A DNA stretch of 64,000 nucleotides from Poa pratensis. Its lineage: Eukaryota; Streptophyta; Magnoliopsida; Poales; Poaceae. Both the position numbers and the translations under genes were made by a program. Position 1 is the stretch's first letter. Every line of letters starts with the position of its first letter. A model generated the notes under the pieces. That model was not told where the DNA came from and made no database searches. It saw only the letters and a program-made list of their open reading frames with translations. Below are positions 24,664 to 36,119 of this stretch, one piece after another. The stretch covers positions 62,001 to 126,000 of the forward strand of contig CAMZMU010000060.1 of the NCBI GenBank assembly GCA_947311845.1. The letters run 5' to 3'.

Positions 24664-24838
24664 CTGATGACTCTGATTCACAGTATAGCTAGGTTGACTC
24701 TGAGCCTGAGCATGACCGAACCTATAGAACGAATGTAAAAAATGGGCCAAAGATCGACGGCGTCGCACCGTTGGTCTGTAGTTTCAGTCAAGCTCAGGCT
24801 CAGGGCCACGCTACTGTTCTGTGAATCAGAGTCATCGA
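24664..24838. repeat. Small inverted repeat (foldback) inside nested CACTA
   Basis: GATGACTCTGATTCACAG at about 24665 is mirrored by CTGTGAATCAGAGTCATC at about 24818-24837. The arms continue with matching TGAGCCTGAGC / GCTCAGGCTCA blocks, giving ~50-bp arms around a ~70-bp centre. It could be a small TIR element or a palindromic remnant. Confidence 0.7.
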
Positions 24839-25036
24839 TGTGAAACATCATTTCATAAGATAGCTAGGTTAACTCTTACAACCTGTGTGTGCTTGTTCCA
24901 TTGCGTGTCCTCATCGGTAATGTGTGTGCTTGTGTTGATCTGTGCTACCACGACCATCGTGTCGTGGTTGTTTGTGCTCCGACCATCGTGTCGTGGAGAT
25001 GCCGGCCGGAGATGTGGATTTTTTGTGAAATGTCTG

Positions 25037-25262
25037 CAGGTACCCCGAGAGGCCCTTGAGTTTGCCGGAACGTCGATTAACTTCCGTTCCGGCATATTCG
25101 GGTACTCCATATGTCCCTTTTTTAGCAAAGGTCATGCCAATTTTTTTCGTGAATTTTGGCATGACTTTGCTAAAAATAGGACATATGATTTGTGAAATGG
25201 CTACAGGTACCCATGAGGCCCTTGAGTTTGTCGGAATGTCGATTAACTTCCGTTCCGGCACG
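25037..25262. repeat. Direct duplication of a ~55-bp block around an inverted repeat
   Basis: The block containing GAGGCCCTTGAGTTTG and GTCGATTAACTTCCGTTCCGGCA occurs at about 25037-25092 and again at about 25205-25262. Between the copies, AGCAAAGGTCATGCCAA and TTGGCATGACTTTGCT form an inverted repeat. It appears transposon-internal, with no clear coding role. Confidence 0.65.
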
Positions 25263-25289
25263 TCGGTACATGTATGGATGTCAGATCCA

Positions 25290-25998
25290 TATCAACAAGA
25301 GGAAGCACTAGGCTGGGCAGTTTAATACAGCGGAGGAGGCGACGCGCGCCTATGATTATTTCGCCGTACACGAGTATGGTGATAAGAAGAAAGATAAGGA
25401 TCTGAACTACCCAGCGGATCGCGACCGTGTGAATGAGTTCATACCGGATGGGATCAGACAGGTGGAAATGGCCAAGGAGATGGAGCACATGTTGGCTGAG
25501 GCGCAGATCGCACGTCGCAACGCACGCCCCCAGGACGACCCGTATGTGAGGCATCTCCTGTAGAACGAGCCAAACTTGATGTCCTACCAGCAGTTCGGCG
25601 CTAGTCCTTTTGACGGTGCTGGTCCTTCGTACGGCACCGGTCCTTCCCACGGCGCCGGTCCTACTGACGACGACATCACTTCTCTTGGGATCTGGGCGGA
25701 GGAGGAGCAGCAGGAGGAGGAATGGGAAAAGGACTGGGATTCTGAGTCTGAGCAGCAGCGGCAGAAGCGGCAGCAGGCGTCGGAGGAGCGGCAGCAGCAG
25801 CGGCACCAGGAGTGGCAGGAGTCGGAGCAGCAGCTACTGCAGATGTTCGGGCCGCCGAACCCCAATGCTTATCACCACAGCGACCCTAGGCACTGGGTCG
25901 AGGTGAATAGGCGGGACGGCATACCTCCGTTCCGCACTCTTTCGGGTCAGCCGTGGGGGAGCGAGGACACTGATGACCCTCCGGATCCGATGTTCTAG
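25290..25998 (+). pseudogene. AP2-like domain fragment with Gln/Glu-rich tail (cargo of nested CACTA)
   Basis: The frame at 25300-25560 reads through RLGQFNTAEEATRAYD, which matches the LG-F-TAEEAARAYD core of plant AP2/ERF DNA-binding domains, then an acidic and basic helix-rich segment. An in-frame TAG at 25561-25563 is followed by an open frame to TAG at 25996-25998, with SPFDGAGPSYGTGPSHGAGP and a long Gln/Glu/Arg-rich helix. The N-terminal half of an AP2 domain is not recognisable, so this is probably a partial captured gene. It lies on the opposite strand from the host Transposase_24 gene. The AP2 reading is moderate; the remainder is unrecognised. Confidence 0.45.
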
Positions 25999-28900
25999 GC
26001 TCAGCTAGATAGGTCGACGGACCCATAGAGCGACTTATCCACTTCTTTCCGTACTATGTTTTATGTTGACTTGTCCACATATCTATGTAGACTGATGTTT
26101 CCACTGTACTTGGTTAAGACTAATGTTTTATTTTCATGCATATGCCAATGGTAAATGCATATGCTTGTACTACGACTTATCCCAATGCATATGCCAATGT
26201 TAAATGCATATGCTTGTACTATATATGTATGTATCTCGGGCTCTAAGTGATGTGATGACATATTTATCTGTCTGTTTTAATACCGTGTCAAAATATATTA
26301 CTGTTTCTATTATTTTCTGTATAAATACTGTAATATACCTGTATTATTGTCAAATACAGCAAATAATCGATAATACAACAAATAATCGATAGTATATATA
26401 GCGAATAATTTAGTGGCGCACGGTAAATAATTTTGTGGCGCACCATATTCTGTGGCGCACGAACGAAGTGCGCCACAGATATATTATTGTCAAATACAGC
26501 AAATAATCAAAATTATTTCTGTGGCGCATGGAAAATATTTCTGTGGCGCATTTCTGGAGGTGCGCCACAGAATTGTCTACTTTCTGTGGCGCACGGAACC
26601 ATGCGCCACAGAAATAATATTTTTGTGGCGAGAATTCTATGGCGCACCCACTATGCGCCACAGAAAGCTATTTTGGTGCGCCACAGAAGGCACTTCCCTA
26701 CTAGTGAATCAGTCAATTCAGGTTCATCTTCATTGCGTGGCGCCGCTTTTTTTCCACCATTTTATCCTGCATAAAGATTAGAATCATTGCATGGACAGCA
26801 TACAAAACTGGAATATATAAATTTTGTGCTAATATGAAATATTTCTTACATAAGCACTTTTTGCTTCAACGCTCATAATGTTATCCTTGTTAGTGTGTGT
26901 CATTCTATAAAATTCAATTGGAGAGGTTTCTTCTTCCTGATGCTTAGCCTTCTGTTTGAAAAAAAAGTAGAATGGAGATTAGCATTGTGCACTGTGTATG
27001 ACAGAAGTATAAACTGTATGAGGAAATTTTGAACACTTACTACATGTTCATAGTGAGCAACATAGCTTCGAGATCCAGTGGTATGGTACTGTTTCACAGC
27101 TTCTCTGTTCTTTCCATTTTTTTCACACATTCCCTATGTTCAGTACAGACATTTTATTTATCCAGATCAGAGAAATGTAAGAATTGAGTAGCTGTTATTG
27201 AAAGGAATAAGATTTATGTACCTGGTACTTCTCATCAAACCATCTGTTCACCAGTTCTTTCCAGCTTTTCTCTTCTACATGATCAGGCTTTTTCAGATAT
27301 GCTTGGTCCACTGTCAGATTTTTAATTTGGGGCCAATACTCCTTCTTAAGCCTATATCGGAATTGCCGAATACTAACTTGCAGCATATCAGTGCACACAT
27401 CTTGGGCCACTTCATCATTTCTGTCCATAGTAAACTTTCCCTGCAAAATAGTGATGCATTAATCAGTAGATTCTTACAGAGTTGATCATGTAACATAATT
27501 ATTAGGTAAAACGAGATTGTACTGGACTCACCGCTGCTGTATTTATAGCATGAGGAATGACATGTGTGAGAGTTTCATCTTTTTTGTACTGTGTCCAGTG
27601 TGTTGCAAGCGGCATTTTGGCACGGATGTGAATACCAACCTCACTGCTCAGCTTTGCTGACGGATATAATCCTTGGGTCTCCTGACACCGGCAGTGAAGT
27701 CAATTTGCATCTTATTGCCACCATTTCTTCTTGTGTACTCATGTAGTCCATGGCCCATAGTAGGTCTGCGTCCACCTCTCTTTCTCTTTGTACGGCCAGA
27801 TGCTGTCAATGTCTCTGAAATAAGAGAGATGAAATGATTAACTTTTATATGAAAATATGCGTTACGGTGTGTAGGATTTTCTGACTTTAATACCTTGCCG
27901 TTGAAAGTTCACAATTTGATTTTCTTCAGGAGATGAGTTGCTGCCTCCGGATGTCATGATCTGGTTAGGTGAGGGTGCTCCTTCAGTGTTCTCACCAGCA
28001 GTGGCCGTGGGCTCATCAGATGCCCCAGCTTCTGGTTCAGTTGTTGCCATTGATCTTGTTGCAATGTTGGATGGTGGAACTTCTGTTCTGGAACGCTTCT
28101 TCTGTGCAACTATTGTAGAACCAGCAACTATCTGGAGGCAAAGTAGAGGCTACATTAGTAGGAATCATTTAGCATGTATTTGCTATCAGAGTTCAGATAT
28201 AGTTCCACAGACCTGAGATGAAGTTTTGCCGACAGTGCGCTGATCCTCATCTGAATGAAGGTCATCCTCAGCAGTAGCTATCTCTTCTGGATTCGGTTGG
28301 TACGAAGGGTCCTCTTCTACCTCCTTATCTTGGTAGTATGTGTTCTTTTGATTATTACTTGTTCCTTTTTGTTGACCACCAAACACTAATGAACGTGCAA
28401 AACCAGAGAAATCTTGTTCAACTTTGTGGTCAGGACCATATTTGTCCGCCAAAATCTTTTGGAAACGTACAACATTTTCTTGCAATTATCTCTCCTTCTG
28501 AAGCTCATATGGCAGTTTGACGGGTTTTTCTGTCTCCACTGAAAAAATATGAACAGTTGATCAGAGTGCTCCAGTGTCTATGAAGATGGGATTGGAAAAA
28601 TCGAACCAAATACATGACTAATAGTCGGAAGATAGATCTGTATCAGTACACGAACGATATGTACCTAGAAACTATGATGCGGGATGGCATGTTAGTTTAA
28701 ACACTGCACTGCATCTCTGAAGATTTCGACAGTTTCAGGTTACTGTAGCATTTCTGGCTGTTGTCGACAACGCTAGAAGTTCGTCAGTTAACACTAGTTT
28801 CACAAATAAGCCGTGTCGATGATAGCCTGTGATCTCGCGCGAGTAGATAGTTGTAAGACTTTTTCTTTCCTGTCTGTTAGGATCGCTAGCACGCCGAGAG

Positions 28901-29284
28901 GATCGTGGGATGGCGAGTTCATCTTCTTCTTCTACCTTCGTTCTTGCGAGAGAGTGAGTTACAGAGAGAAGAGAGAGTTGGTTTGCAACAACATGGCAGA
29001 GATCGTAGAGCAGCACGGCATGATTGTCTACAGAAGAAAATCGATAAACCCAACGTATGCTGTCGGTGATTGGATTGTAGAACCTTCGAAACCAATCAAT
29101 CCAATCATGTGGTGTGTACGAACACGAAGAACTCACTGCTAGCATGCCCTGATCTATCAAGTATGCAAGATCTAGATATAGGGCAAAACGGACCGATAGA
29201 TTTACCTTGTTTCTTAGAGGGCGCCTTCTTCGGCGTCTGTGCGCGATGATCGTTGCCCTTGACGCCTCGACGAGTGCCGGCCAT

Positions 29285-29649
29285 GGCGTCCACCGGGAGG
29301 TAGAGGCGAGATGGCAAGAACGGCCGGCGAAGACACCGGATCTGGGTGAGAACGAGAGGATGAGGTCTGGGGGTGGGGAGTTAAGATGCACATAAATCAT
29401 GGGGGAGGCACGACGTATATGCGGGAGGGCGAAATATTTGATCGGTGGGGTGCGCGGGAGGAGTGGAGGGAACGAAAAAAATTGTGCGTTTTGGGAGCGT
29501 AGTAGTAAAATTTGGAGGGAACAAGATTTTGCCGTGAAAGAAAAAAGATTTTTCTGAAAATGGAACTGTACATGTTTATTTTATTGTAAAAAATTACCAC
29601 AAACTGAATTAACCGCATGAAAAAAATCCAAATTCCATATGTATAAACT
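29285..29649 (-). promoter_or_regulatory. Upstream region of the Transposase_24-type gene
   Basis: This is non-coding sequence between the start codon at 29284 and the 503-bp tandem array. No other open frame is convincing. No promoter element can be assigned with confidence. Confidence 0.35.
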
Positions 29650-32600
29650 CATAACACTGATCATGTAGGTGAACTTGGGACTGATTAAATGTTGTCAAAT
29701 TCATGTAGAAAATTCATATCAACAAATTTCACCCATGTGTGGACCAACATCGATCATGTCGGTGAACGGCTCTTTTTGAAGCTAGGTGCACTTTGAAGAT
29801 TCAGATTGAGATGAATTTTTTTGTGAGTGCTCATGAAGGCAAAGTATGTGTGCTTGAGGAGTTTCAGAATTTTTTGACAATTGTAGGTGTTTGTTTATTT
29901 TTCTTCAAAGAAAAAGGACGAAAATGAGTAAAACCCATAGAAATGCCTAATTCAATATAAAATCATCATGAACTCATGGGACTGACTAAATGTTGTCACA
30001 TTCATGTAGAAAAATTGAATCACAAAGTTTCACAAAGGTTTTGGTGTTGTTTGATGTGAATTTACACTAATAAGGGCATTTTGGGCATAACGGCCGAAAC
30101 GTCGATCCCGGAAGTTGTTTCAACCTTTGCATATGTGTGTTGTGGTGCAAACAAACCACAAATATATCTGAATGTTCACCACTGTGTGATTTTGTTTGAA
30201 AACACTTGTGAAGCCTCATGTTGGTTGGATCCACCCATGTGTGGATCAACATCGATCATGTCGGTGAACGGCTCTTTTTGAAGCTAGGTGCACTTTGAAG
30301 ATTCAGATTGAGATGAAATTTTTTGTGAGTGCTCATGAAGGCAAATTATGTGTGCTTGAGGAGTTTCAGAATTTTCTGACAATTGTAGGTGTTTGTTTAT
30401 TTTTCTTCAAATAAAAAGGACAGAAAATGAGAAAAAACCCATAGAAATGCCTAATTCAATATAAAATCATCATGCCTCATGGGACTGACTAAATGTTGTC
30501 ACATTCATGTACAAAATTTGAATCACAAATTTCACAAAGGTTTTGGTGTTGTTTGATGTGAATTTACACTAATAAGGGCATTAATTTTGGGCATAACGGC
30601 CGAAACGTCGATCCCAGAAGTTGTTTCAACCTTTGCATATGTGTGTTGTGGTGTAAACTCACCACAACTATATCTGAATGTTCACCATTGTGTGATTTTG
30701 TTTGAAAACACTTGTGAAGCCTCATGTTGGTTGGATCCACCCATGTGTGGACCAACATCGATCATGTCGGTGAACGTCTCTTTTTGAAGCTAGGTGCACT
30801 TTGAAGATTCAGATTGAGCTGAATTTTTTTGTGAGTGCTCATGAAGGCCAAGTATGTGTGCTCTAGGAGTTTCAGAATTTTCTGACAATTGTAGGTGTTT
30901 GTTTATTTTTCTTCGAAGAAAAAGGACAGAAAATGAGTAAAACCCATAGAAATGCCTAATTCAATATAAAATCATCATGACCTCATGGGACTGACTAAAT
31001 GTTGTCACATTCATGTAGAAAATTTGAATCACAAAATTTCACAAAGGTTTGGGTGTTGTTTGATGTGAATTTACACTAATAAGGGCATTTTGGGCATAAC
31101 GGCCGAAACGTCGATCTCGGAAGTTGTCAACCTTTGCATATGTGTGTTGTGCTGCAAACTCACCACAACTATATCTGAATGTTCACCACTGTGTGATTTT
31201 GTTCGAAAACACTTGTGAAGCCTCATGTTGGTTGGATCCACCCATGTGTGGACCAACATCGATCATGTCGGTGAACGGCTCTTTGTGAAGGTAGGTGCAC
31301 TTTGAAGATTCGGATTGAGATGAAATTTTTTGTGAGTTGTCATGAAGGCCAAGTATGTGTGCTTGAGGAGTTTTAGAATTTTCTGACAATTGTAGGTGTT
31401 TGTTTATTTTTCTTCGAAGAAAAAGGACAGAAAATGAGTAAAACCCATAGAAATGCCTAATTCAATATAAAATCATCATGACCTCATGGGACTGACTAAA
31501 TGTTGTCACATTCATGTAGAAAATTTGAATCACAAAATTTCACAAAGGTTTGGGTGTTGTTTGATGTGAATTTACACTAATAAGGGCATTTTGGGCATAA
31601 CGGCCGAAATGTCGATCTCGGAAGTTGTCTCAACCTTTGCATATGTGTGTTGTGCTGCAAACTCACCACAACTATATCTGAATGTTCACCACTGTGTGAT
31701 TTTGTTCGAAAACACTTGTGAAGCCTCATGTTGGTTGGATCCACCCATGTGTGGACCAACATCGATCATGTCGGTGAACGGCTCTTTGTGAAGGTAGGTG
31801 CACTTTGAAGATTCGGATTGAGATGAAATTTTTTGTGAGTTGTCATGAAGGCCAAGTATGTGTGCTTGAGGAGTTTTAGAATTTTCTGACAATTGTAGGT
31901 GTTTGTTTATTTTTCTTCGAAGAAAAAGGACAGAAAATGAGTAAAACCCATAGAAATGCCTAATTCAATATAAAATCATCATGACCTCATGGGACTGACT
32001 AAATGTTGTCACATTCATGTAGAAAATTTGAATCACAAAATTTCACAAAGGTTTGGGTGTTGTTTGATGTGAATTTACACTAATAAGGGCATTTTGGGCA
32101 TAACGGCCGAAATGTCGATCTCGGAAGTTGTCTCAACCTTTGCATATGTGTGTTGTGCTGCAAACTCACCACAACTATATCTGAATGTTCACCACTGTGT
32201 GATTTTGTTCGAAAACACTTGTGAAGCCTCATGTTGGTTGGATCCACCCATGTGTGGACCAACATCGATCATGTCGGTGAACGGCTCTTTGTGAAGGTAG
32301 GTGCACTTTGAAGATTCGGATTGAGATGAAATTTTTTGTGAGTTGTCATGAAGGCCAAGTATGTGTGCTTGAGGAGTTTTAGAATTTTCTGACAATTGTA
32401 GGTGTTTGTTTATTTTTCTTCGAAGAAAAAGGACAGAAAATGAGTAAAACCCATAGAAATGCCTAATTCAATATAAAATCATCATGACCTCATGGGACTG
32501 ACTAAATGTTGTCACATTCATGTAGAAAATTTGAATCACAAAATTTCACAAAGGTTTGGGTGTTGTTTGATGTGAATTTACACTAATAAGGGCATTTTGG

Positions 32601-33290
32601 GCATAACGGCCGAAATGTCGATCTCGGAAGTTGTCTCAACCTTTGCATATGTGTGTTGTGCTGCAAACTCACCACAACTATATCTGAATGTTCACCACTG
32701 TGTGATTTTGTTCGAAAACACTTGTGAAGCCTCATGTTGGTTGGATCCACCCATGTGTGGACCAACATCGATCATGTCGGTGAACGGCTCTTTGTGAAGG
32801 TAGGTGCACTTTGAAGATTCGGATTGAGATGAAATTTTTTGTGAGTTGTCATGAAGGCCAAGTATGTGTGCTTGAGGAGTTTTAGAATTTTCTGACAATT
32901 GTAGGTGTTTGTTTATTTTTCTTCGAAGAAAAAGGACAGAAAATGAGTAAAACCCATAGAAATGCCTAATTCAATATAAAATCATCATGACCTCATGGGA
33001 CTGACTAAATGTTGTCACATTCATGTAGAAAATTTGAATCACAAAATTTCACAAAGGTTTGGGTGTTGTTTGATGTGAATTTACACTAATAAGGGCATTT
33101 TAGGCATAACGGCCGAAACGTCGATCCCGGAAGTTGTTTCAACCTTTGCATATGTGTGTTGTGGTGCAAACTCACCACAACAATATCTGAATGTTCACCA
33201 CTGTGTGATTTTTTTTAAAACACTTGTGAAGCCTCATGTTGGTTGGATCCACCCATGTGTGGACCAACATCGATCATGTGTGGACCAACA
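29650..33290. repeat. ~503-bp tandem array, about seven units, inside the big CACTA
   Basis: The marker ACCAACATCGATCATG recurs about every 503 bp from about 29743 to about 33266, and TAAGGGCATT occurs at 30071, 30573, 31080, 31581, 32084, 32587 and 33090. The early spacings vary (502, 507, 501), while the last three are exactly 503. Units from about 31100 to 33090 look almost base-for-base identical. The first and last units are more diverged. Short open frames recur in each unit on both strands, but they are by-products of the period. Confidence 0.93.
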
Positions 33291-33961
33291 CTTGTGACAC
33301 TTTTCTGAACATTCAGTTTTTTGGCATTTTGAAGTACCAGAAGGTAGAGAACATAAAATTGAAACCTCAAGGGACAATTGTCGAAAGATCATGGCATAAT
33401 ATATAGTAGAAACCTCAAGGGACAATTGTCGAGGACGCGACGCACTTTCCAGGGGTCGTTGGTGTAGACCACCTCGAGTTGTTGGCCGTCGTGGATGCGG
33501 AGTTGGCGCGTCCATGAGAAGTAGTCGCCCTCTTTCTCATCCATGGTGACGTCATGGGGGGAGACGAAGAGAGGGAAGGAGTCGAGACGACGAGAAGAGG
33601 ATAAACCAGGGGGAATAGTGGAAGTTGAGACGAAAGGGGAGGGGGTGGGGATAATTCTTTCCCCAATACTCGGTAATTACCATTGGGCCCGCGCGGGTTT
33701 ACGTGTGACGTGCAGTCCAACTGACCAGTGGGCCAGCGCGCGTGCTCGTGTTGTCACGTCAAAAACCCAGCACCGGCCCTCTGCCTCTCCGCTTGACCTA
33801 CCGGAATTTACTCGCCTAAAGAAATAACTGGGGGGCCATCATTACCACGCCCTCCTAGCCGCCGCCACGTCTCTCGCCGCCACATCTCGCCACGTCTCCC
33901 GCCGCCGCCACCTCTCTCGCCGCCGATTTTTGTAGAACTCTCGCTCCGCGTCGAGCCAAGG
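33291..33961. other. Spacer between tandem array and B3-like gene
   Basis: A minus-strand open segment at about 33545-33395 has the phrase VVYTNDPWKVRRVLDN and may be a short captured exon; I do not recognise its family. CCTCAAGGGACAATTGTCGA is repeated at 33367 and 33415. From 33835 the sequence is CCGCC-rich 5'-UTR-like sequence leading to the ATG at 33962. Confidence 0.4.
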
Positions 33962-35599
33962 ATGGCGCCTACCAATGGAGTATGTAGTTCGTGATCATTG
34001 TTTCCGATTGTGAACTAATCTTTTTTCATATTATTTTCAGTGTCCAGTTTGTTTTGACAAGAAGGGGATGTGCGGCGGAGGGGGAATCACGTTAGGTTTT
34101 TTCGTGCAAACACACCAAGAGGGTTTTGAGGAGAAGACGGTACATGCAATTATAAGTTTATGAGTTATTCAGATGTTTTTTGCGGAGGGGGAATCATAGA
34201 TTCACACTTGATCCTAGTAGTTATTACAAGTATAGTACTGTTATTCAGATGTTAATAATTGTTGTTCACCATATGAATTAACTGGTTATTTATGGTTAAG
34301 TTTGTGGGTGATATCTGTTAGTCTAACGTTCATATGAGTTTTCATGTAGCTACATGCAATTTGTGATTCTTGAAGGTCCTAATCTGATAGGATGTGTAAC
34401 TTTTCTGATGTTTCTAGTGCAGAACAACTAAATCATCTACTATCTATAGAAAAAAGTACACACAATTACTATTTAAGGACATCTACTATGTGTGAAGTCA
34501 ATTCTTATTTCTGTTTATTGAATTTTCAGAATAGTGAACTTACTGTTGTATTAACTCTATATTCGTACGCTTCATTTAGGTCATCCCTTGCTACTTCAGA
34601 CCGTATTTCCTTCAGAAGTATGGTGTCCAGACCTCCCAGAGGACAACTTTTGAAGCTACACTTAGAACCAAAGATGGCTTTGCCTTTGTTGTTAATGTTA
34701 CCAACAGAGCTGGGAGAACCTATCTGAACGAAGATTTTGGAATGAATTTGGTAGAGTTTACAATTTTAAGGCTGGCATGGAATGAAAATTAACTCATTTG
34801 GTGAAGATACTCTTGTAATAACTGGAACTGACCCACTAATCCATCCAGGTAATTTTCCACCTTTACATAGAATGATTGATCATATTACTTCATCTTATGT
34901 CAGTTATTTTAATTATGCAGCTTACTACCAGTTGACCCGTACGAAGCGTGACATTGTTGACTCACTCACTGCTACTGATGGAACCATGATTAATTGGAGG
35001 ATGATGCATACCGTCATTCTTCAGGTGGACAACTTGGAGTACCTTGTTGAGTACCACAATGCTGGAGATTTTGATCAAGGAGCACTAGTTGTCCCAATGC
35101 TGCATACTCTGAATTGGACAAACAGTGAAAATTACAACAAACACGTGGTAATCAGTAGTAACCTATTTTGTTATTCGCAAAGAACTTTGTGAGTCAATAT
35201 ATACACGTAGACAGTCATTTCATTAACTTTGCGAGCTACATTGCCTACATTTGTAACTAAATTATGTCTCTACTGTTTGGAACAGAAAATCCCAAGCCGT
35301 TTGGTTCCTAAAGATATGGAACAATATGGTGCAATCAAGATTGTGTGCCATCCGAGCACTTTGGTCGTGCGTCGTACGCAATTTCTTCTGATGATGGTCG
35401 TCTCTGCGTCAGTGGCTGGAAGGAGTTCATGGACAAGGAAAACCACCTGAAGATGGGTGACAAGATGTTGTTTTTGCTCTACCTGGGAAATGCAGGGGTT
35501 TACTTGTTTGCTTCCCATAGTTATGTTACTTACATGTTGGCCGTGTGTCCAACTATGATTCATGATGCCCGTGTGTCCAACTATGCAGCCCCTTGCTAG
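33962..35599 (+). pseudogene. B3-domain-like gene carried in the big CACTA
   Basis: The ATG at 33962 (MAPTNG) is followed by a GT donor, then an exon at about 34042-34139 (CPVCFDKKGMCGGGG). An exon from about 34583 has FLQKYGVQTSQRTTFEATL, DGFAFVVNV and, after frame changes, EFGRVYNFKAG. Exons at about 34920-35150 and 35285-35599 follow. The last contains IPSRLVPKDMEQYG and, in a shifted frame, GWKEFMDKENHLKMGDKMLF, the W-x-x-F...N-x-L-x-x-GD pattern typical of plant B3 DNA-binding domains. Two B3-like units may be present. Frame shifts within exons near 34740-34780 and 35340 point to decay. The gene is antiparallel to the two transposase genes, so it looks like cargo with its own promoter. 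Confidence 0.5.
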
Positions 35600-36119
35600 G
35601 TTTAAATTCAATGTTAAGACACTTTCTTCGATTGTTGATTTTGCTTGTGTCAAAACAACATTTAGTCATATCGTGCTGCTGGTTGTAATTCTGTCAAGTC
35701 TTGATTAATTAAAACCTTTGCCGAAGTTATGTTACTTACATGTTGGCTTTTCTTATATCTGTCCATATTTTAGCTTTCTTATTATTTTGCTCTTAAACCC
35801 TTCTGGACTATCTGCCCACCACACCTATTCTGCCCGGCAGCGTTTAGGTCAGTTTCTCTTTCGCAGCAGCGTTTTGGAGAGACACAACTTAATATGTCAA
35901 CTATGATGGATAATTCAATGCCAAGTTCGAGATCGTACAAACATCAAAATCAAAGCAATTCAAATGTTTGGAACAAAACATATAGTAGTATGCATTACAC
36001 GTTTCTATCAATCTACATCACTATCTATATCTGAAGTTTTTTCCGCGTCATCATTTCTGTTCTCTTCCAATATGAAAACTTGTTCATCTTCGCTCATATC
36101 CATGTCAACATTGGGACTG
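35600..36119. other. Spacer between B3-like gene and TNP2 gene
   Basis: This holds the converging 3' ends of the B3-like gene (plus) and the TNP2 gene (minus). It is AT-rich and no other gene is seen. Confidence 0.4.

Larger units (their letters stand above)
23142..26706. mobile_element. Nested non-autonomous CACTA (3565 bp)
   Basis: The ends are CACTAGTAGGAAATTGCCTT and, on the minus strand, CACTAGTAGGGAAGTGCCTT. The 3-bp duplication AAT is at 23139-23141 and 26707-26709. Subterminal zones at 23150-23520 and 26400-26690 are packed with TGTGGCGCA/TGCGCCACA units, a different repeat family from the host CACTA. No transposase is present. Internal sequence includes a GC-rich block (23560-23880) and an AP2-like, Gln/Glu-rich coding fragment (25290-25998). 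Confidence 0.93.
22747..29284 (-). pseudogene. Transposase_24-type (Ptta/En/Spm) gene of the big CACTA, split by a smaller CACTA
   Basis: This is the accessory transposon gene of the CACTA element, with several exons. Exon 1 starts at the ATG at 29284 (MAGTRRGVKGN) with a donor at 29205/29204. An acidic exon covers about 28540-28213, and a Ser/Gly/Thr-rich exon about 28135-27890. The Transposase_24-like core lies at 27450-26900, with RQFRYRLKKEYWPQI, SWKELVNRWFDEKYQ and, in the next exon, NGKNREAVKQYHTTGSRSY. The final exon (to stop TAA at 22747) is a coiled coil with ELEHKLADQEHN and EELRKKQEEELEAVKKAQEE. A stop in the acidic exon near 28492 and the 3.57-kb CACTA at 23142-26706 disrupt it. 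With the insert and one AAT copy removed, the last exon reads through in frame. Confidence 0.8.

Noticed and set aside
30067..32898. Recurrent 61-68-codon open frames on both strands, repeated every ~503 bp
   Set aside because: They follow the period of the tandem array, occur on both strands at once and have no domain. They are by-products of near-identical units.
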